A program made the position numbers and the translations under genes. A stretch of 22,357 nucleotides of DNA from SYFY01 sp031385325. Its GTDB lineage: Bacteria > Pseudomonadota > Gammaproteobacteria > Pseudomonadales > Azotimanducaceae. Positions within the stretch are counted from its first letter, which is position 1, and each line of letters begins with the position of its first letter. The DNA lies in NCBI GenBank assembly GCA_031385325.1, contig JANNBJ010000091.1, positions 1 through 22,357 on the forward strand, read 5' to 3'. This document shows positions 7,098-15,564 of the stretch, in pieces. The notes under the pieces are model-generated. The model did no database searches. It worked only from the letters and a program-made list of their open reading frames with translations, and was not told the DNA's origin.

Positions 7098-8684
7098 GTG
7101 TTCAGAAAGTTCAGTGTGGTATTGCTCGCAGCGCTTGCGACTCAGGCGCAGGCAGGTCATCAGAAGGACATCACTCTGGAAGTTGTGGGTACCTACACCA
7201 CTGGTGTCTATGCACAGGGCGGCGCCGAGATCAGCGCGCATGATCCGGAAACCCAACGGCTCTTCACCGTGAATGCATCGAAGAACGGCATCGATATCGT
7301 CGACATCAGCAATCCGGCCGTGCCAGCTTTCCTCAAGACCATCGACATCTCCGCAATCGGCACCCAGGCCAACAGTGTGGCATGGCACGACGGCGTGCTG
7401 GCCGCAGCCATCGAGTCGAATCCGAAACAGGCGCCGGGAGCAGCCGCCTTCTATGATGCAGACGGTAACCTGCTTTCGTCCGTCGCGATCTGCTCACTGC
7501 CGGACATGGTGACCTGGACACCGAACGGGCAATTTGCACTGATCGCCTGCGAAGGCGAGCCGGACAATACGTATGCCGTGGATCCGGAAGGCGCGATCGC
7601 CGTCATCACGGTGAATGGTGACGCTGCGAGTGTTACACCAGCCGCGGTTCGGATTGCCGATTTCAGCGCTTACAACGGCAACGTGCCCGCCGGCGTGCGC
7701 GTGTTTGGGCCGAATGCCAACGCTGCTCGGGATTTCGAACCGGAATACATCACCGTGAGCCACGATTCGAAAACCGCGTGGGTGACGCTTCAGGAGAACA
7801 ATGCGTTCGCGATCGTCAACATCGGCGATGCAATGGTCACCCAGGTGGTCCCGCTCGGATTCAAGGATCACCGCAATACCGGCAACGGACTTGATCCCAG
7901 TGATCGTGACGGACCGTCAAACACAGCATCGATCAAGATTGCCAACTGGCCGGTGTTCGGGATGTATCTTCCGGACAGCATCGCGTCGTTTCGCAGCAAA
8001 GGTCGCACATATCTCGTGACCGCGAACGAGGGCGACAGTCGCTCCTCTGCCGGATTCGACGAGGAGCGTCGCGTCGGCACCAATACGGGCCCCAATGCGG
8101 TGATTCTCGACCCGACTGCGTTTCCGACTGCAGCTGCGTTGAAAGGCAATGCCCAGCTGGGTCGTCTGAAGATAACCTCCACCCTCGGCGATACCGACAA
8201 CGACGGCGATTTCGATGCGCTCTATGCATTCGGTGCGCGTTCGATGACGGTCTGGGATGACAACGGCGTGAAGATCGCCGATACGGGTGACGAACTCGAG
8301 CGTCAGACCGCGGTCGCCGGCCGCTTCAACTCGGACAATGCCGCCAACAACAGCTTCGATCAACGTTCCGACGACAAAGGACCGGAACCCGAAGGACTCG
8401 CCGTGGGTAAGGCATTCGGTCGCACCTATGCGTTCCTGGGGCTTGAGCGGATCGGCGGCGTCGCCGTCTACGACCTGGAGATTCCAACGCAGCCGCGCTT
8501 TGTCACCTACATCAACAACCGCAAATTTGCAGGCAATGCGGCCTTGGGTACTGCAGGAGACCTCGGACCGGAAGGCATCCTCTTCATCGAGGCCGACGAC
8601 AGCCCGACGCACGAAAACCTGGTTGTGGTCAGCAACGAGATCAGTGGCACCGCGACGATTTATCGGGTGGTGAAAGTGAAGTGA
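7098..8684 (+). CDS. Secreted choice-of-anchor I family beta-propeller protein
   Basis: 528 residues from a GTG start. The N-terminus is a signal peptide (MFRKFSVVLLAALATQAQA, cleavage likely after AQA at residue 19), so the product is exported. The mature protein shows the hallmark segments of the choice-of-anchor I domain: GGAEISAHDPETQRLFTVNA, a D-I-V-D-I-S-N-P repeat strand, NSVAWHDGVLAAAIE, PDMVTWTPNGQFALIACEGEP and, near the end, DLGPEGILFIEADDSP. It also has a DNDGDFDAL Asp-rich stretch that could bind calcium. The family is related to PhoX-like phosphatase propellers, but no enzymatic function can be assigned here. Unlike many relatives it ends right after the domain (YRVVKVK) with no PEP-CTERM, LPXTG or transmembrane anchor, suggesting a free periplasmic or secreted form. 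It is convergent with the DUF2167 gene. Confidence 0.88.
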   Translation: MFRKFSVVLLAALATQAQAGHQKDITLEVVGTYTTGVYAQGGAEISAHDPETQRLFTVNASKNGIDIVDISNPAVPAFLKTIDISAIGTQANSVAWHDGVLAAAIESNPKQAPGAAAFYDADGNLLSSVAICSLPDMVTWTPNGQFALIACEGEPDNTYAVDPEGAIAVITVNGDAASVTPAAVRIADFSAYNGNVPAGVRVFGPNANAARDFEPEYITVSHDSKTAWVTLQENNAFAIVNIGDAMVTQVVPLGFKDHRNTGNGLDPSDRDGPSNTASIKIANWPVFGMYLPDSIASFRSKGRTYLVTANEGDSRSSAGFDEERRVGTNTGPNAVILDPTAFPTAAALKGNAQLGRLKITSTLGDTDNDGDFDALYAFGARSMTVWDDNGVKIADTGDELERQTAVAGRFNSDNAANNSFDQRSDDKGPEPEGLAVGKAFGRTYAFLGLERIGGVAVYDLEIPTQPRFVTYINNRKFAGNAALGTAGDLGPEGILFIEADDSPTHENLVVVSNEISGTATIYRVVKVK

Positions 8685-8780
8685 CCGCACAGCCCCTCAA
8701 GAATATGACTTTTCATGGAGGGGTCGCATCTGCGCGCGTCACGCGGATCAACCAGCATTTCACGGGTCATCCTGGAAAAG

Positions 8781-8837
8781 GCCGGTGTCGATTAAGGGCT
8801 GCCGTAGCCCTTCACACGGCCTTTAATCGCGACCGGC
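8781..8837. terminator. Nested hairpin between convergent genes, probable bidirectional terminator
   Basis: An inner hairpin AAGGGCT / AGCCCTT (8794-8800 and 8806-8812, 5-base loop) sits within a longer imperfect stem pairing 8781-8797 (GCCGGTGTCGATTAAGG) with 8820-8837. The right arm includes the last codons and stop of the DUF2167 gene. Position between convergent genes supports a terminator for both strands; U-tracts are short. Confidence 0.5.
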
Positions 8838-9773
8838 TGCGCGACCCTTCCACCACTTCGCAAACCCGGCGCCGAATGCTGCGACAACCAGAAGAATGAT
8901 CTTGGAGAACTTGACGAAAAATGCGGCGATGACTGCGAGCAGTCCAAGCTTCTTCGCGGCAATGCCACCGACCAGCGCAGCGAGGCCATATTCGGCGACC
9001 CGATCCGAGCCAGGTTCGAAGTCGGCGTAACGTTTGCCTTCGTTGAAAGACACAGCCTTCAGCAGTTCTCTGGCGACCAGCTTGTCACCATTCACCGTTG
9101 CAGCGGAGGTAATCAGGTTCAGCGAGATATAGCCTTCACGACCCAGTACGTAGGTGTTGACGTTGATGCCCGGATTCGGGTCCTCCTCGTCCCGCAGCTT
9201 CGCTTCGGCAGACCACACCAGCCGATGGTGCGTCGAATCATAGGACGGCGGCTCGACCCAACGGGTAACTTCAAGGGGTGAAAAACCTTCGGATTGACGC
9301 CATTCATTGGCAGCTTCTGTACCATCCTTCAGACTTTGCAGCAGTTCATCTGCGTCCCAATCCCGTGCATCGTCATCCTTCACGTATCCCGAATCTTCAT
9401 AGTCGAGCGAAACAAACCACTGGGCTTTTTCGCTCAGTGGAAAGATCAGGCCGAGAAAACGAGTGTCGACCTGGTTGCCCATCACTTCCATGAGCGCCTG
9501 GCTTTCCGTGACCGGCACATACCCATAACTTTCCGGAACGCCGATGTTGGCAAGGCCACGAAGCGGCACGTCGGCAGGACCGATAATCATCGCCTCCTGC
9601 GCCGCGCGCCAGACCGCTGCTGACTTCTGCTCTGCAGAGGAGACAGCAGCCTCACCAGCCGCCATAGTCGTCTCGCCATCTGCAGCATTTGCGGGTTGGA
9701 TCAAGCATCCCGCCAGCAACAACCAGGACAACGACCAGACACAAACATGGCGTGCGCACACTCTTCCGACCAT
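8823..9773 (-). CDS. DUF2167 family membrane-anchored protein
   Basis: 316 residues. The DUF2167 signature segments are clear: GYVPVTESQALMEVMGN, LGLIFPLSEKAQWFVSLDYEDSGYVKDDDARDWDADELL, ITSAATVNGDK, FNEGKRYADF and AEYGLAALVGGIAAKKLGLL. The N-terminus is a signal sequence that also contains a lipobox (LLLAGC, Cys23), leaving open either lipoprotein processing or cleavage after PANA (residue 30). One strong hydrophobic segment lies near the C-terminus (about 285-305), followed by KWWKGR, so the bulk should be periplasmic with a cytoplasmic basic tail. Function in this family is unknown. A strong GGGGAGGG site (9777-9784, minus strand) precedes the ATG by only 3 bases. It is divergent from the ferredoxin reductase and convergent with the propeller gene. 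Confidence 0.9.
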   Translation of the reverse strand: MVGRVCARHVCVWSLSWLLLAGCLIQPANAADGETTMAAGEAAVSSAEQKSAAVWRAAQEAMIIGPADVPLRGLANIGVPESYGYVPVTESQALMEVMGNQVDTRFLGLIFPLSEKAQWFVSLDYEDSGYVKDDDARDWDADELLQSLKDGTEAANEWRQSEGFSPLEVTRWVEPPSYDSTHHRLVWSAEAKLRDEEDPNPGINVNTYVLGREGYISLNLITSAATVNGDKLVARELLKAVSFNEGKRYADFEPGSDRVAEYGLAALVGGIAAKKLGLLAVIAAFFVKFSKIILLVVAAFGAGFAKWWKGRAAGRD

Positions 9774-9803
9774 TTTCCCTCCCCGGCAAAGCAGCCATCA
9801 CTT

Positions 9804-9824
9804 GTGTGCCTCAACTTGGCACAC
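9804..9824. promoter_or_regulatory. 21-bp inverted repeat in divergent promoter region
   Basis: GTGTGCC (9804-9810) and GGCACAC (9818-9824) are perfect 7-bp inverted arms around tcaactt. The site lies in the 140-base gap between the divergent DUF2167 and ferredoxin-NADP reductase genes. It could be an operator or a small hairpin in the DUF2167 leader; there is no neighbouring regulator gene to match it. Confidence 0.4.
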
Positions 9825-9913
9825 CGCTAAAACATCCTACCCAAATCCATCGCGCACCCCCATCTCTCGTTTCTTCGGTAGACTCAAAACCGAACAGTGA
9901 AACGCAGGTCAAC

Positions 9914-11311
9914 ATGTCCGCTATCGGATCGAACAGCAATCCACTCCGGGTGGCCATCATCGGGTCTGGTCCTGCGGGGTTCTACACGGTGAGCAATCTG
10001 CTGAAGCAAGATGGGCTCGTGGTCGAGATCGACATGTTCGACAAGCTGCCAACCCCTTTCGGCCTGGTGCGAGCGGGAGTTGCACCGGATCATCAGAAGG
10101 ACAAAAGCGTCACTCGAGCCTATGACAAGAGCGCCGCATCACCGGCGTGTAGTTTTTTTTGCAACGTCGAGTTCGGCCGCCACATCCCTCTCGACGATCT
10201 GCGTCGTCACTATCATCAGGTTGTCTTCGCAACCGGGGCACAGGACGACCGATCACTGAATATCCCCGGCGAGGACGCCATCGGCAGCCACCCGGCTACC
10301 GACTTTGTCGCCTGGTACAACGGACACCCTCATTACGCCGATCACAAGTTTGACCTCGAGGCGAGCAGCGTCGCCATCATCGGGCTCGGCAATGTGGCCA
10401 TCGACGTCGCTCGCATGCTCTGCAAAAGTGTCGATGAACTGGCCACGACGGATATGGCAGACCACGCGCTGGCTGCACTGCGCACCAGCAAGATCACGAC
10501 GGTAACCATCCTCGGCCGGCGTGGTCCGGCACAGGCCGCTTTCACTCCGGAAGAAATTCGCGAAATGGGTGCACTTCAGCACACCGACATCGTTGTTCGC
10601 GCCGATGAAGCCCGACTGGATGATGCCAGTCGCATGGCACTTGCCGCGTCCACTGATCGAAACGCGGAAAAAAACGTCGAGATCATCAACACTTTTTCGC
10701 AGCGACCATCTGTGGCACGTGACAAGCAGCTGAACATCCGCTTCATGGTTTCACCCACCGAGATCCTCACCGACTCGCGCAATCGCGTTGCTGGCATCCG
10801 CATGGTAAAAAATGAATCGTTTCTCGGTGGCGACGGAAGCGTCCGCGTGCGCGCCACCGATGCAGAGGAAGTATTGCCAGTGCAGATGGTGTTTCGTTCT
10901 GTGGGCTATCGCGGGATACCACTGCCCGAAGTTCCATTCGATGCGTCCACAGGTGTCATTCCCAACGCGTCGGGCCGCGTGATCGACTCGGAACAAAAGC
11001 CCCTGCATGGGTTGTATGTGGTGGGCTGGATCAAACGAGGGCCGTCGGGTGTCATCGGCAGCAACAAGACGGATGCAAAGGAAACGGTTACCGGTATGAT
11101 CGAAGACGCGGCTGCGGGCCGATGCTTTGTACCCTCTGCACCAGATAAGGAATCGGTGTTCTCGCTGATCGCTTCGCGACAGCCAAGATTCGTCGGCTTC
11201 AATCACTGGCAGGAACTGGATGATGTCGAAGTGCGCAACGGGTTCGCTGCAGAACGACCACGGATAAAGTTCACCAACGTGGACGATATGCTGCGAGTAC
11301 TGGAGCGATAA
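9914..11311 (+). CDS. fprA: Ferredoxin-NADP+ reductase, adrenodoxin-reductase (FprA) type
   Basis: 465 residues. The FAD-binding GSGPAG loop is at 17-22 in VAIIGSGPAGFYT, followed by PTPFGLVRAGVAPDHQ, the NADP-binding GLGNVAIDVARML in mid-protein, and the conserved C-terminal VGWIKRGPSGVIGSNKTDA, which contributes to flavin and NADP binding in this family. The enzyme moves electrons between NADPH and a ferredoxin or adrenodoxin-like partner that feeds oxygenases and P450s. No ferredoxin gene is in the window. The Rieske oxygenase at 172-1521 is a possible client, inferred only from proximity. The ATG at 9914 is chosen because the family fold starts immediately after it and AGG precedes it by 5 bases; the frame is open further upstream to 9689, but that extension has no family similarity. 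The GST gene follows after 36 bases and is probably co-transcribed. Confidence 0.93.
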   Translation: MSAIGSNSNPLRVAIIGSGPAGFYTVSNLLKQDGLVVEIDMFDKLPTPFGLVRAGVAPDHQKDKSVTRAYDKSAASPACSFFCNVEFGRHIPLDDLRRHYHQVVFATGAQDDRSLNIPGEDAIGSHPATDFVAWYNGHPHYADHKFDLEASSVAIIGLGNVAIDVARMLCKSVDELATTDMADHALAALRTSKITTVTILGRRGPAQAAFTPEEIREMGALQHTDIVVRADEARLDDASRMALAASTDRNAEKNVEIINTFSQRPSVARDKQLNIRFMVSPTEILTDSRNRVAGIRMVKNESFLGGDGSVRVRATDAEEVLPVQMVFRSVGYRGIPLPEVPFDASTGVIPNASGRVIDSEQKPLHGLYVVGWIKRGPSGVIGSNKTDAKETVTGMIEDAAAGRCFVPSAPDKESVFSLIASRQPRFVGFNHWQELDDVEVRNGFAAERPRIKFTNVDDMLRVLER

Positions 11312-11347
11312 GAATTTTCAGGACCCTAACAATACGAGAGCAATCGA

Positions 11348-12205
11348 ATGAGTGAGACAACAGGCACGCCCGAATACACGCCACCAAAGGTCTGGACCTG
11401 GGAACAGGGCAATGGTGGACGCTTCGCCAACATCAATCGACCGGTCGCAGGTCCAACCCACGACAAGGAGTTGCCGGTCGGGGAACACGCACTGCAGCTG
11501 TACTCGCTGGCGACACCCAATGGCGTGAAAGTCACGATAATGCTGGAAGAACTGCTTCAACTTGGCATCGAAGCAGCCGAGTACGATGCCTGGATCATCA
11601 ACATCGGCGAAGGCAATCAGTTCGGCAGCAACTTCGTCGCCATCAATCCCAACTCGAAAATTCCTGCGCTTCTCGACCGCAGCACACCGAAACCAACGCG
11701 GGTGTTCGAGTCCGCCGCAATTCTCGTCTACCTCGCCGAAAAATTCGGGATGTTCCTGCCCACTGAACCCGCGGCACGTGCAGAGTGCATGTCATGGCTG
11801 TTCTGGCAGATGGGCAGTGCACCTTATCTCGGTGGCGGATTTGGACACTTCTATGCGTACGCTCCCAGCAAGATGCAGTACCCGATCGACCGTTACACCA
11901 TGGAAGTAAAACGTCAGCTCGACGTGCTGGATCGTAATCTGGCGGATCGCCAGTACATCATCGGCGATGACTATACCATCGCTGACATGGGTATCTATCC
12001 CTGGTATGGCGCGGTTGTCCTCCACAACATCTACGGGGCTGCAGAGTTTCTCGATGTGACCAGCTACGAAAACGTCGTTCGATGGGCGAAAGCTATCGAA
12101 ACACGCCCTGGTGTCGAGCGTGGTCGACGAGTCAATCGAAGCTGGGGACCGGAAGAGACCCGTGTGGTCGAACGTCACAGCAAACTGGATTTCGACCTGA
12201 AGTGA
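11348..12205 (+). CDS. yghU: YghU-type glutathione S-transferase / disulfide-bond oxidoreductase
   Basis: 285 residues, close to E. coli YghU (288). The long N-terminal extension typical of YghU is present (YTPPKVWTWEQGNGGRFANINRPVAGPTHDKELP), followed by the thioredoxin-like domain LQLYSLATPNGVKVTIMLEEL, with the N-P-N-S-K-I-P-A-L cis-proline loop and the E-S-A-A-I-L-V-Y-L glutathione gamma-Glu site. The helical C-terminal domain carries IIGDDYTIADMGIYPW. Family members bind two glutathiones and reduce organic hydroperoxides and mixed disulfides. Placed directly after a ferredoxin reductase, it may protect against oxidative by-products of oxygenase activity; this is inference. The gene is convergent with the PhyH operon, separated by a large palindrome. 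Confidence 0.92.
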   Translation: MSETTGTPEYTPPKVWTWEQGNGGRFANINRPVAGPTHDKELPVGEHALQLYSLATPNGVKVTIMLEELLQLGIEAAEYDAWIINIGEGNQFGSNFVAINPNSKIPALLDRSTPKPTRVFESAAILVYLAEKFGMFLPTEPAARAECMSWLFWQMGSAPYLGGGFGHFYAYAPSKMQYPIDRYTMEVKRQLDVLDRNLADRQYIIGDDYTIADMGIYPWYGAVVLHNIYGAAEFLDVTSYENVVRWAKAIETRPGVERGRRVNRSWGPEETRVVERHSKLDFDLK

Positions 12206-12216
12206 CGGTTGCTTAA

Positions 12217-12387
12217 GCTAAGAGTCTGCGCGGCAGAACATCGACGTGCTACGGCGGTGCCACTTCGGTCGGATTTTCCGTTCGCTTTCGTCACATAGCA
12301 CCCACTATGCTCCTCAATCGAACGAAAAATCAGCCTCGAATTGACACTCGCCTCGCGGCGCCGCCTTCTGCCGCGCAGACTCCTAGC
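12217..12387. repeat. 171-bp nested palindrome between convergent genes (REP-like / terminator)
   Basis: The outer arms at 12217-12238 (gctaagagtctgcgcggcag + aa) and 12366-12387 are complementary with one mismatch over 22 bp. Inside, gattttccgttcg pairs with cgaacgaaaaatc (one mismatch), and the centre has catag...ctatg (catagcacccactatg). The segments between also show partial complementarity (ggcggtgcc with ggcgccgcc). The whole gap can fold into one long interrupted hairpin. It sits between the convergent GST and PhyH genes, so termination for both is plausible. The sequence also has the look of a dispersed intergenic repeat, which this window alone cannot prove since only one copy is seen. 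Confidence 0.8.
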
Positions 12388-12430
12388 CCCGATTCATTCG
12401 CTCCTGCGAATTGAAGCTTGACGTGTCGGG

Positions 12431-13360
12431 TTACCTCTTCTCCATCGCCTCTCGCCAAGGCGTGAGATCCCAACCTGGATAACGCACCTGCGCACGGTGC
12501 AGCGTGACGGGCGTCCAGAACGGATGCCCAGGCGGCTGGACCCCGAAACAGGCCAGCTGTTCAGGTGTGGCATGTTCGAATATGCGTTGCCATGGCTTCA
12601 GATGATGGAACGGCCAGGCGTGATAGCCGATGCTGCTGTTGGCCGCATTCTTGTAGCAGGCCATCACCGCATAACGATGACCACGAGGGGCGGTCATGTT
12701 GGTGCCACGGTGATAGATGTCGATGCCATAAGGAAAGATGCTGCCGGCCGGCGCCGCCGTGGAGCGCTCGAACGGTTGGAGCGCCTGTTGAAGATTACGA
12801 TGGTCCTGAGGATCCTGCGCCAGCGTTGCCTCGGGGCCGGCTACCCGCGCACTGTCAGTGCGGGCCACGTAGTGCGCCGGGCCATGCGCCTGCGTGACAT
12901 CACTGAAGTAACACAGGATGGTTACTGAATTCAGGTGATCATCCTCTGCCGGAACGGTGAGGGTGTGATTACCGAAGTCGCAGTGAAAGGGCTGATCGTA
13001 GTCCGCATCTCCAGTGAACTTGGCCCACACCTGACACTGATACAGATGCACGTCCGCACAACCGAGTGCTGACTGCGCGAACCGGATCAGCGCAGGGTGG
13101 ACGCCAATCAGATTGAGTGCCGGTGAACAATCAAAGGGCACGGCTTCAAAGGTTTTGAACTGGGCCGGATTGAATCGGCCGATTTCGCCGTCGCGCTTCT
13201 TGTCGAGCCCTGCCTCCGCGCCTTGCGTGCGACCAAAAACGAGTTCGAAATCTGCTTGCACTTTGGCCACTTCGGCCGAGGTAAAGAAATTTTCAATCAA
13301 CACTCCGCCTTCACGGCGCCAGGTGTCGATGTGTTCGGAGGTAAAGCGATCGGAATTCAT
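12431..13360 (-). CDS. Phytanoyl-CoA dioxygenase (PhyH) family protein
   Basis: 309 residues, a cupin-fold Fe(II)/2-oxoglutarate oxygenase. The iron triad is visible as H126-x-D128 (PFHCDFGNHTLTVP) and H217 (IDIYHRGTNMT); R225 or R229 in APRGHRY is the likely 2-oxoglutarate anchor. The N-terminal F-x-x-E-H-I-D-T-W-R-R-E-G-G-V-L-I-E-N-F-F segment is the usual PhyH opening. Family members hydroxylate lipid, amino acid or secondary-metabolite substrates, so the specific reaction is open. It is probably the last gene of a three-gene minus-strand operon after two esterases (76-base gap), suggesting a pathway that hydrolyses an ester and hydroxylates the released acid or alcohol. That link is inferred. 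Confidence 0.9.
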   Translation of the reverse strand: MNSDRFTSEHIDTWRREGGVLIENFFTSAEVAKVQADFELVFGRTQGAEAGLDKKRDGEIGRFNPAQFKTFEAVPFDCSPALNLIGVHPALIRFAQSALGCADVHLYQCQVWAKFTGDADYDQPFHCDFGNHTLTVPAEDDHLNSVTILCYFSDVTQAHGPAHYVARTDSARVAGPEATLAQDPQDHRNLQQALQPFERSTAAPAGSIFPYGIDIYHRGTNMTAPRGHRYAVMACYKNAANSSIGYHAWPFHHLKPWQRIFEHATPEQLACFGVQPPGHPFWTPVTLHRAQVRYPGWDLTPWREAMEKR

Positions 13361-13436
13361 GCTGTTGCGCTGCCCTCTTTTCCTTCTACACGGTTAATCA
13401 GGGTGAACAAACCAGAGGTGCAACATCCTGCGGTCA

Positions 13437-14432
13437 TCAAGTCTGGGCCGCAACGCCGGGAAGGACGTCCCGCCACAGCCACCGCAGTGCGTCTGCAAAC
13501 AATGCACCGCCATGACGAAGTGTGTGGCCACCCGTACCGAATTCAAACCGGAAATCGTAACCGGTGTACTCAAACGCCTTGGCCATGGTCTGGTTCGCCA
13601 GCGGCCAGTCACCAAAAATGGTGGCGCCATCGTTGGCCCCGCTCTGCAGAAAGACACGGATCGGCTTGTGTGGTGTTGAGCGCACCAGGTAAGGGAAGAC
13701 ATGGCCACCGCGGATGTTCGTGAACGAACCACAGTGACTTATCACCCGCGCAAATCGGTCAGGGTAGTGCCACGCAACCGTCAGCGCGCATATCCCACCA
13801 CTGCTCATGCCACACACTGTTCTGCGAGTCGGGTCGTTCGTGATCGTCAGGCCATGCCTGTTTTCAACAAAGGGCAGCACGTCCTCGAGCAGGAAACAAC
13901 TGTAGTCCGGTGTGAGCGCATCGTATTCCAGACTGCGTTGCAGCGATGTCGCGTCGTAGGCTTTCGTAGGCGATGGCTCACTGCCCGCTGGGCGTCCTGA
14001 ATTCACGAACACGGCGACGGTCGATTCAATCGCGCCCTTTGCGTGCAGGGTATCCAGCACCATTCCGGCACGGACCGATCCGCGCCGGCTCAGATAACCA
14101 ACCCCATCATTGAAAACAATGAGGTTGGCCGCTCGTGTGCGATCCAGGTCAACAGGAACGTAAACAAAGAGATCGCGTGTCGTGCCCGGGTAGGAACGAG
14201 CGCCATCCCAGCTCGAATGGCGGATCACTTCTCCGGTCGGGACCCCCGCATCAGGGAAGGCTTCCGGACAAGGATGATAACTGGCGTCGCCGGGATGATT
14301 CAGCGCCGGCAGGATGTCGGCATTGGAACGACCATTGACCGGTTCAGGCGCGGCACGGTCCAGGCCGAGTGCTACATAGGTCTGAACATCCAGTGCAAGC
14401 CCTGAGTCTACGGGCGGTTTCCGGGTTGCCAT
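13437..14432 (-). CDS. Putative esterase, alpha/beta hydrolase (Fes/EstD-like)
   Basis: 331 residues from the ATG at 14432. It contains RDLFVYVPVDLD (about 87-97), the nucleophile elbow CGMSSGG (Ser210), an acid candidate at D268 (SGANDGA) and the catalytic His in GTGGHTLRHGG (H303). This matches the enterochelin-esterase / putative-esterase family; no signal peptide is seen. The ATG lies 1 base after the stop of the upstream HSL-type esterase, so translation is coupled. The frame is open further upstream to a TTG at 14546, inside the previous gene, which is not a credible start; an ATG at 14450 is also possible. The two esterases probably act on related substrates. Confidence 0.87.
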   Translation of the reverse strand: MATRKPPVDSGLALDVQTYVALGLDRAAPEPVNGRSNADILPALNHPGDASYHPCPEAFPDAGVPTGEVIRHSSWDGARSYPGTTRDLFVYVPVDLDRTRAANLIVFNDGVGYLSRRGSVRAGMVLDTLHAKGAIESTVAVFVNSGRPAGSEPSPTKAYDATSLQRSLEYDALTPDYSCFLLEDVLPFVENRHGLTITNDPTRRTVCGMSSGGICALTVAWHYPDRFARVISHCGSFTNIRGGHVFPYLVRSTPHKPIRVFLQSGANDGATIFGDWPLANQTMAKAFEYTGYDFRFEFGTGGHTLRHGGALFADALRWLWRDVLPGVAAQT

Positions 14433-14433
14433 C

Positions 14434-15372
14434 TCATCCGTGCCGTGCATGTTGAGTGAAGAACGTGGCGATGCGTTCGATAGCTTGTCTAGCCTCTGGC
14501 AGGAAGGATGCAAACAGATGCCATATGTGGGGCATGTCTTGCGCAATCTCCAGCGTCGTCGTGACTCCGGCTGATTTCAGCTTCGTCGCAAGCCCGGTAG
14601 CTTCACCAACAAAGACCTCTGCAGAACCGACCTGTATCAGCACTGGCGGCAGGTCGTTGAGGTCTGCAAAGAAGGGCGACACCGCGGGGTCAGCAGGATC
14701 CCTGCCCTGCAGATAGGCCGCCAGATAAGGTTGCAGAGATTCGCGGGTTGCAGTCGGATCCTTGATGGTCACGTAGGTCTCACAACTCATCGACAAGTCG
14801 ACCCACGGTGACAACAGCGCAGCGGCGGCAGGCAGTGGAAATCCGGCGTCCCGCGCACGGATGATGGTTGATAGCACCAGAGTCGCACCTGCGGAATCAC
14901 CACTGATCGACAAGGTTTCCGGGTCAACGCCCAGGGCAAGCAACCCTCGATAGATCGAAAGGCAGTCTTCCGGACCGGCCGGATAGGGATGCTCAGGTGC
15001 CAATCGATATTCCGCGAGGACAACACGCGCTTGTGCAGCCAGTGCAATGGCCGCACCCATGGCCAGAAAGTCGCTGCCGTTGCCACTCGCAAATGCCCCG
15101 CCATGAATATGCAGAATGGTCCGCGTTGGCGTCACACCTTCCGGTTGCACGACCAAACACGGCAGCCCGCCGGGGTAGACAAACGACGTGCTGACTCCCG
15201 CAGGAATCGGGAACTGGCGCACCCAGATCGCGAACAGTCGACGACCGTCATAAAGTCCGGGGTTTGGCACTGCTGCAAAGGAGCTGATCAGTTCTTCACA
15301 TTTGCGGAAGGCCACCTGGAGTGGGGTCCTTGAAACGGTGGTCCCTGAAACGGTGGTCCCTGAAACGGTCAT
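14434..15372 (-). CDS. Alpha/beta hydrolase fold-3 (hormone-sensitive-lipase family) esterase
   Basis: 312 residues. The HSL signature HGG is at 90-92 (LHIHGGAFASGN), the nucleophile is S160 in GDSAGA, EYRLAPEHPYPA lies at 121-132 and the catalytic His is probably H282 (DMPHIWHLF). The acid residue is probably E252 in VGSAEVF, where many relatives have an E-x-L-x-D-D arrangement; the missing DD pair is a small deviation. Such enzymes hydrolyse short to medium acyl esters. The ATG at 15372 is chosen because aggga (minus strand, 15381-15385) lies 8 bases upstream. The frame continues open to 15444 with no family content. The N-terminus is built from three 15-bp direct repeats. It is the first gene of the PhyH operon and divergent from the FkbM gene. 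Confidence 0.9.
   Translation of the reverse strand: MTVSGTTVSGTTVSRTPLQVAFRKCEELISSFAAVPNPGLYDGRRLFAIWVRQFPIPAGVSTSFVYPGGLPCLVVQPEGVTPTRTILHIHGGAFASGNGSDFLAMGAAIALAAQARVVLAEYRLAPEHPYPAGPEDCLSIYRGLLALGVDPETLSISGDSAGATLVLSTIIRARDAGFPLPAAAALLSPWVDLSMSCETYVTIKDPTATRESLQPYLAAYLQGRDPADPAVSPFFADLNDLPPVLIQVGSAEVFVGEATGLATKLKSAGVTTTLEIAQDMPHIWHLFASFLPEARQAIERIATFFTQHARHG
15325..15369. repeat. Three in-frame 15-bp direct repeats at an esterase N-terminus
   Basis: Units at 15325-15339, 15340-15354 and 15355-15369 (plus strand ggtccctgaaacggt, the first unit with one change). They begin immediately after the start codon of the HSL-type esterase and encode M-TVSGT-TVSGT-TVSRT. The repeat is not part of the hydrolase fold and looks like a recent slippage expansion. 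Confidence 0.9.
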
Positions 15373-15380
15373 GCAGTTAT

Positions 15381-15385
15381 TCCCT
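15381..15385 (-). promoter_or_regulatory. Ribosome binding site deciding the HSL esterase start
   Basis: AGGGA on the minus strand is 8 bases before the ATG at 15372. The frame is open upstream to 15444 without a better site, so this fixes the shorter start. Confidence 0.5.
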
Positions 15386-15564
15386 GGATTGAAGAAAACG
15401 TCGGGTCGGACGACTGGATCGCAAATTGTGCCCGAGCGGACCACTATGGCCTACGGGAATGCAGGGTGCGCCCGAGATTTATTGTCACTTTGTTTGATCA
15501 TTTCCAGAAAACTCCATAAGCTGCCTCAAAAAAGAGAGCGGCTCAACCCAGAGGGCAGCTACTG

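Noticed and set aside
7917..8690. 257-codon minus-strand frame opposite the propeller gene
   Set aside because: A shadow of a GC-rich gene. The plus-strand frame has a signal peptide and family motifs; this one has none.
9689..9913. 75-residue N-terminal extension of the ferredoxin reductase
   Set aside because: The extension overlaps the promoter region and the start of the divergent DUF2167 gene, has no family similarity, and the ATG at 9914 leads directly into the flavin-binding fold.
14433..14546. TTG start at 14546 for the Fes-like esterase
   Set aside because: It would overlap 113 bases of the upstream esterase in another frame. The ATG at 14432, one base after that gene's stop, is a better coupled start.
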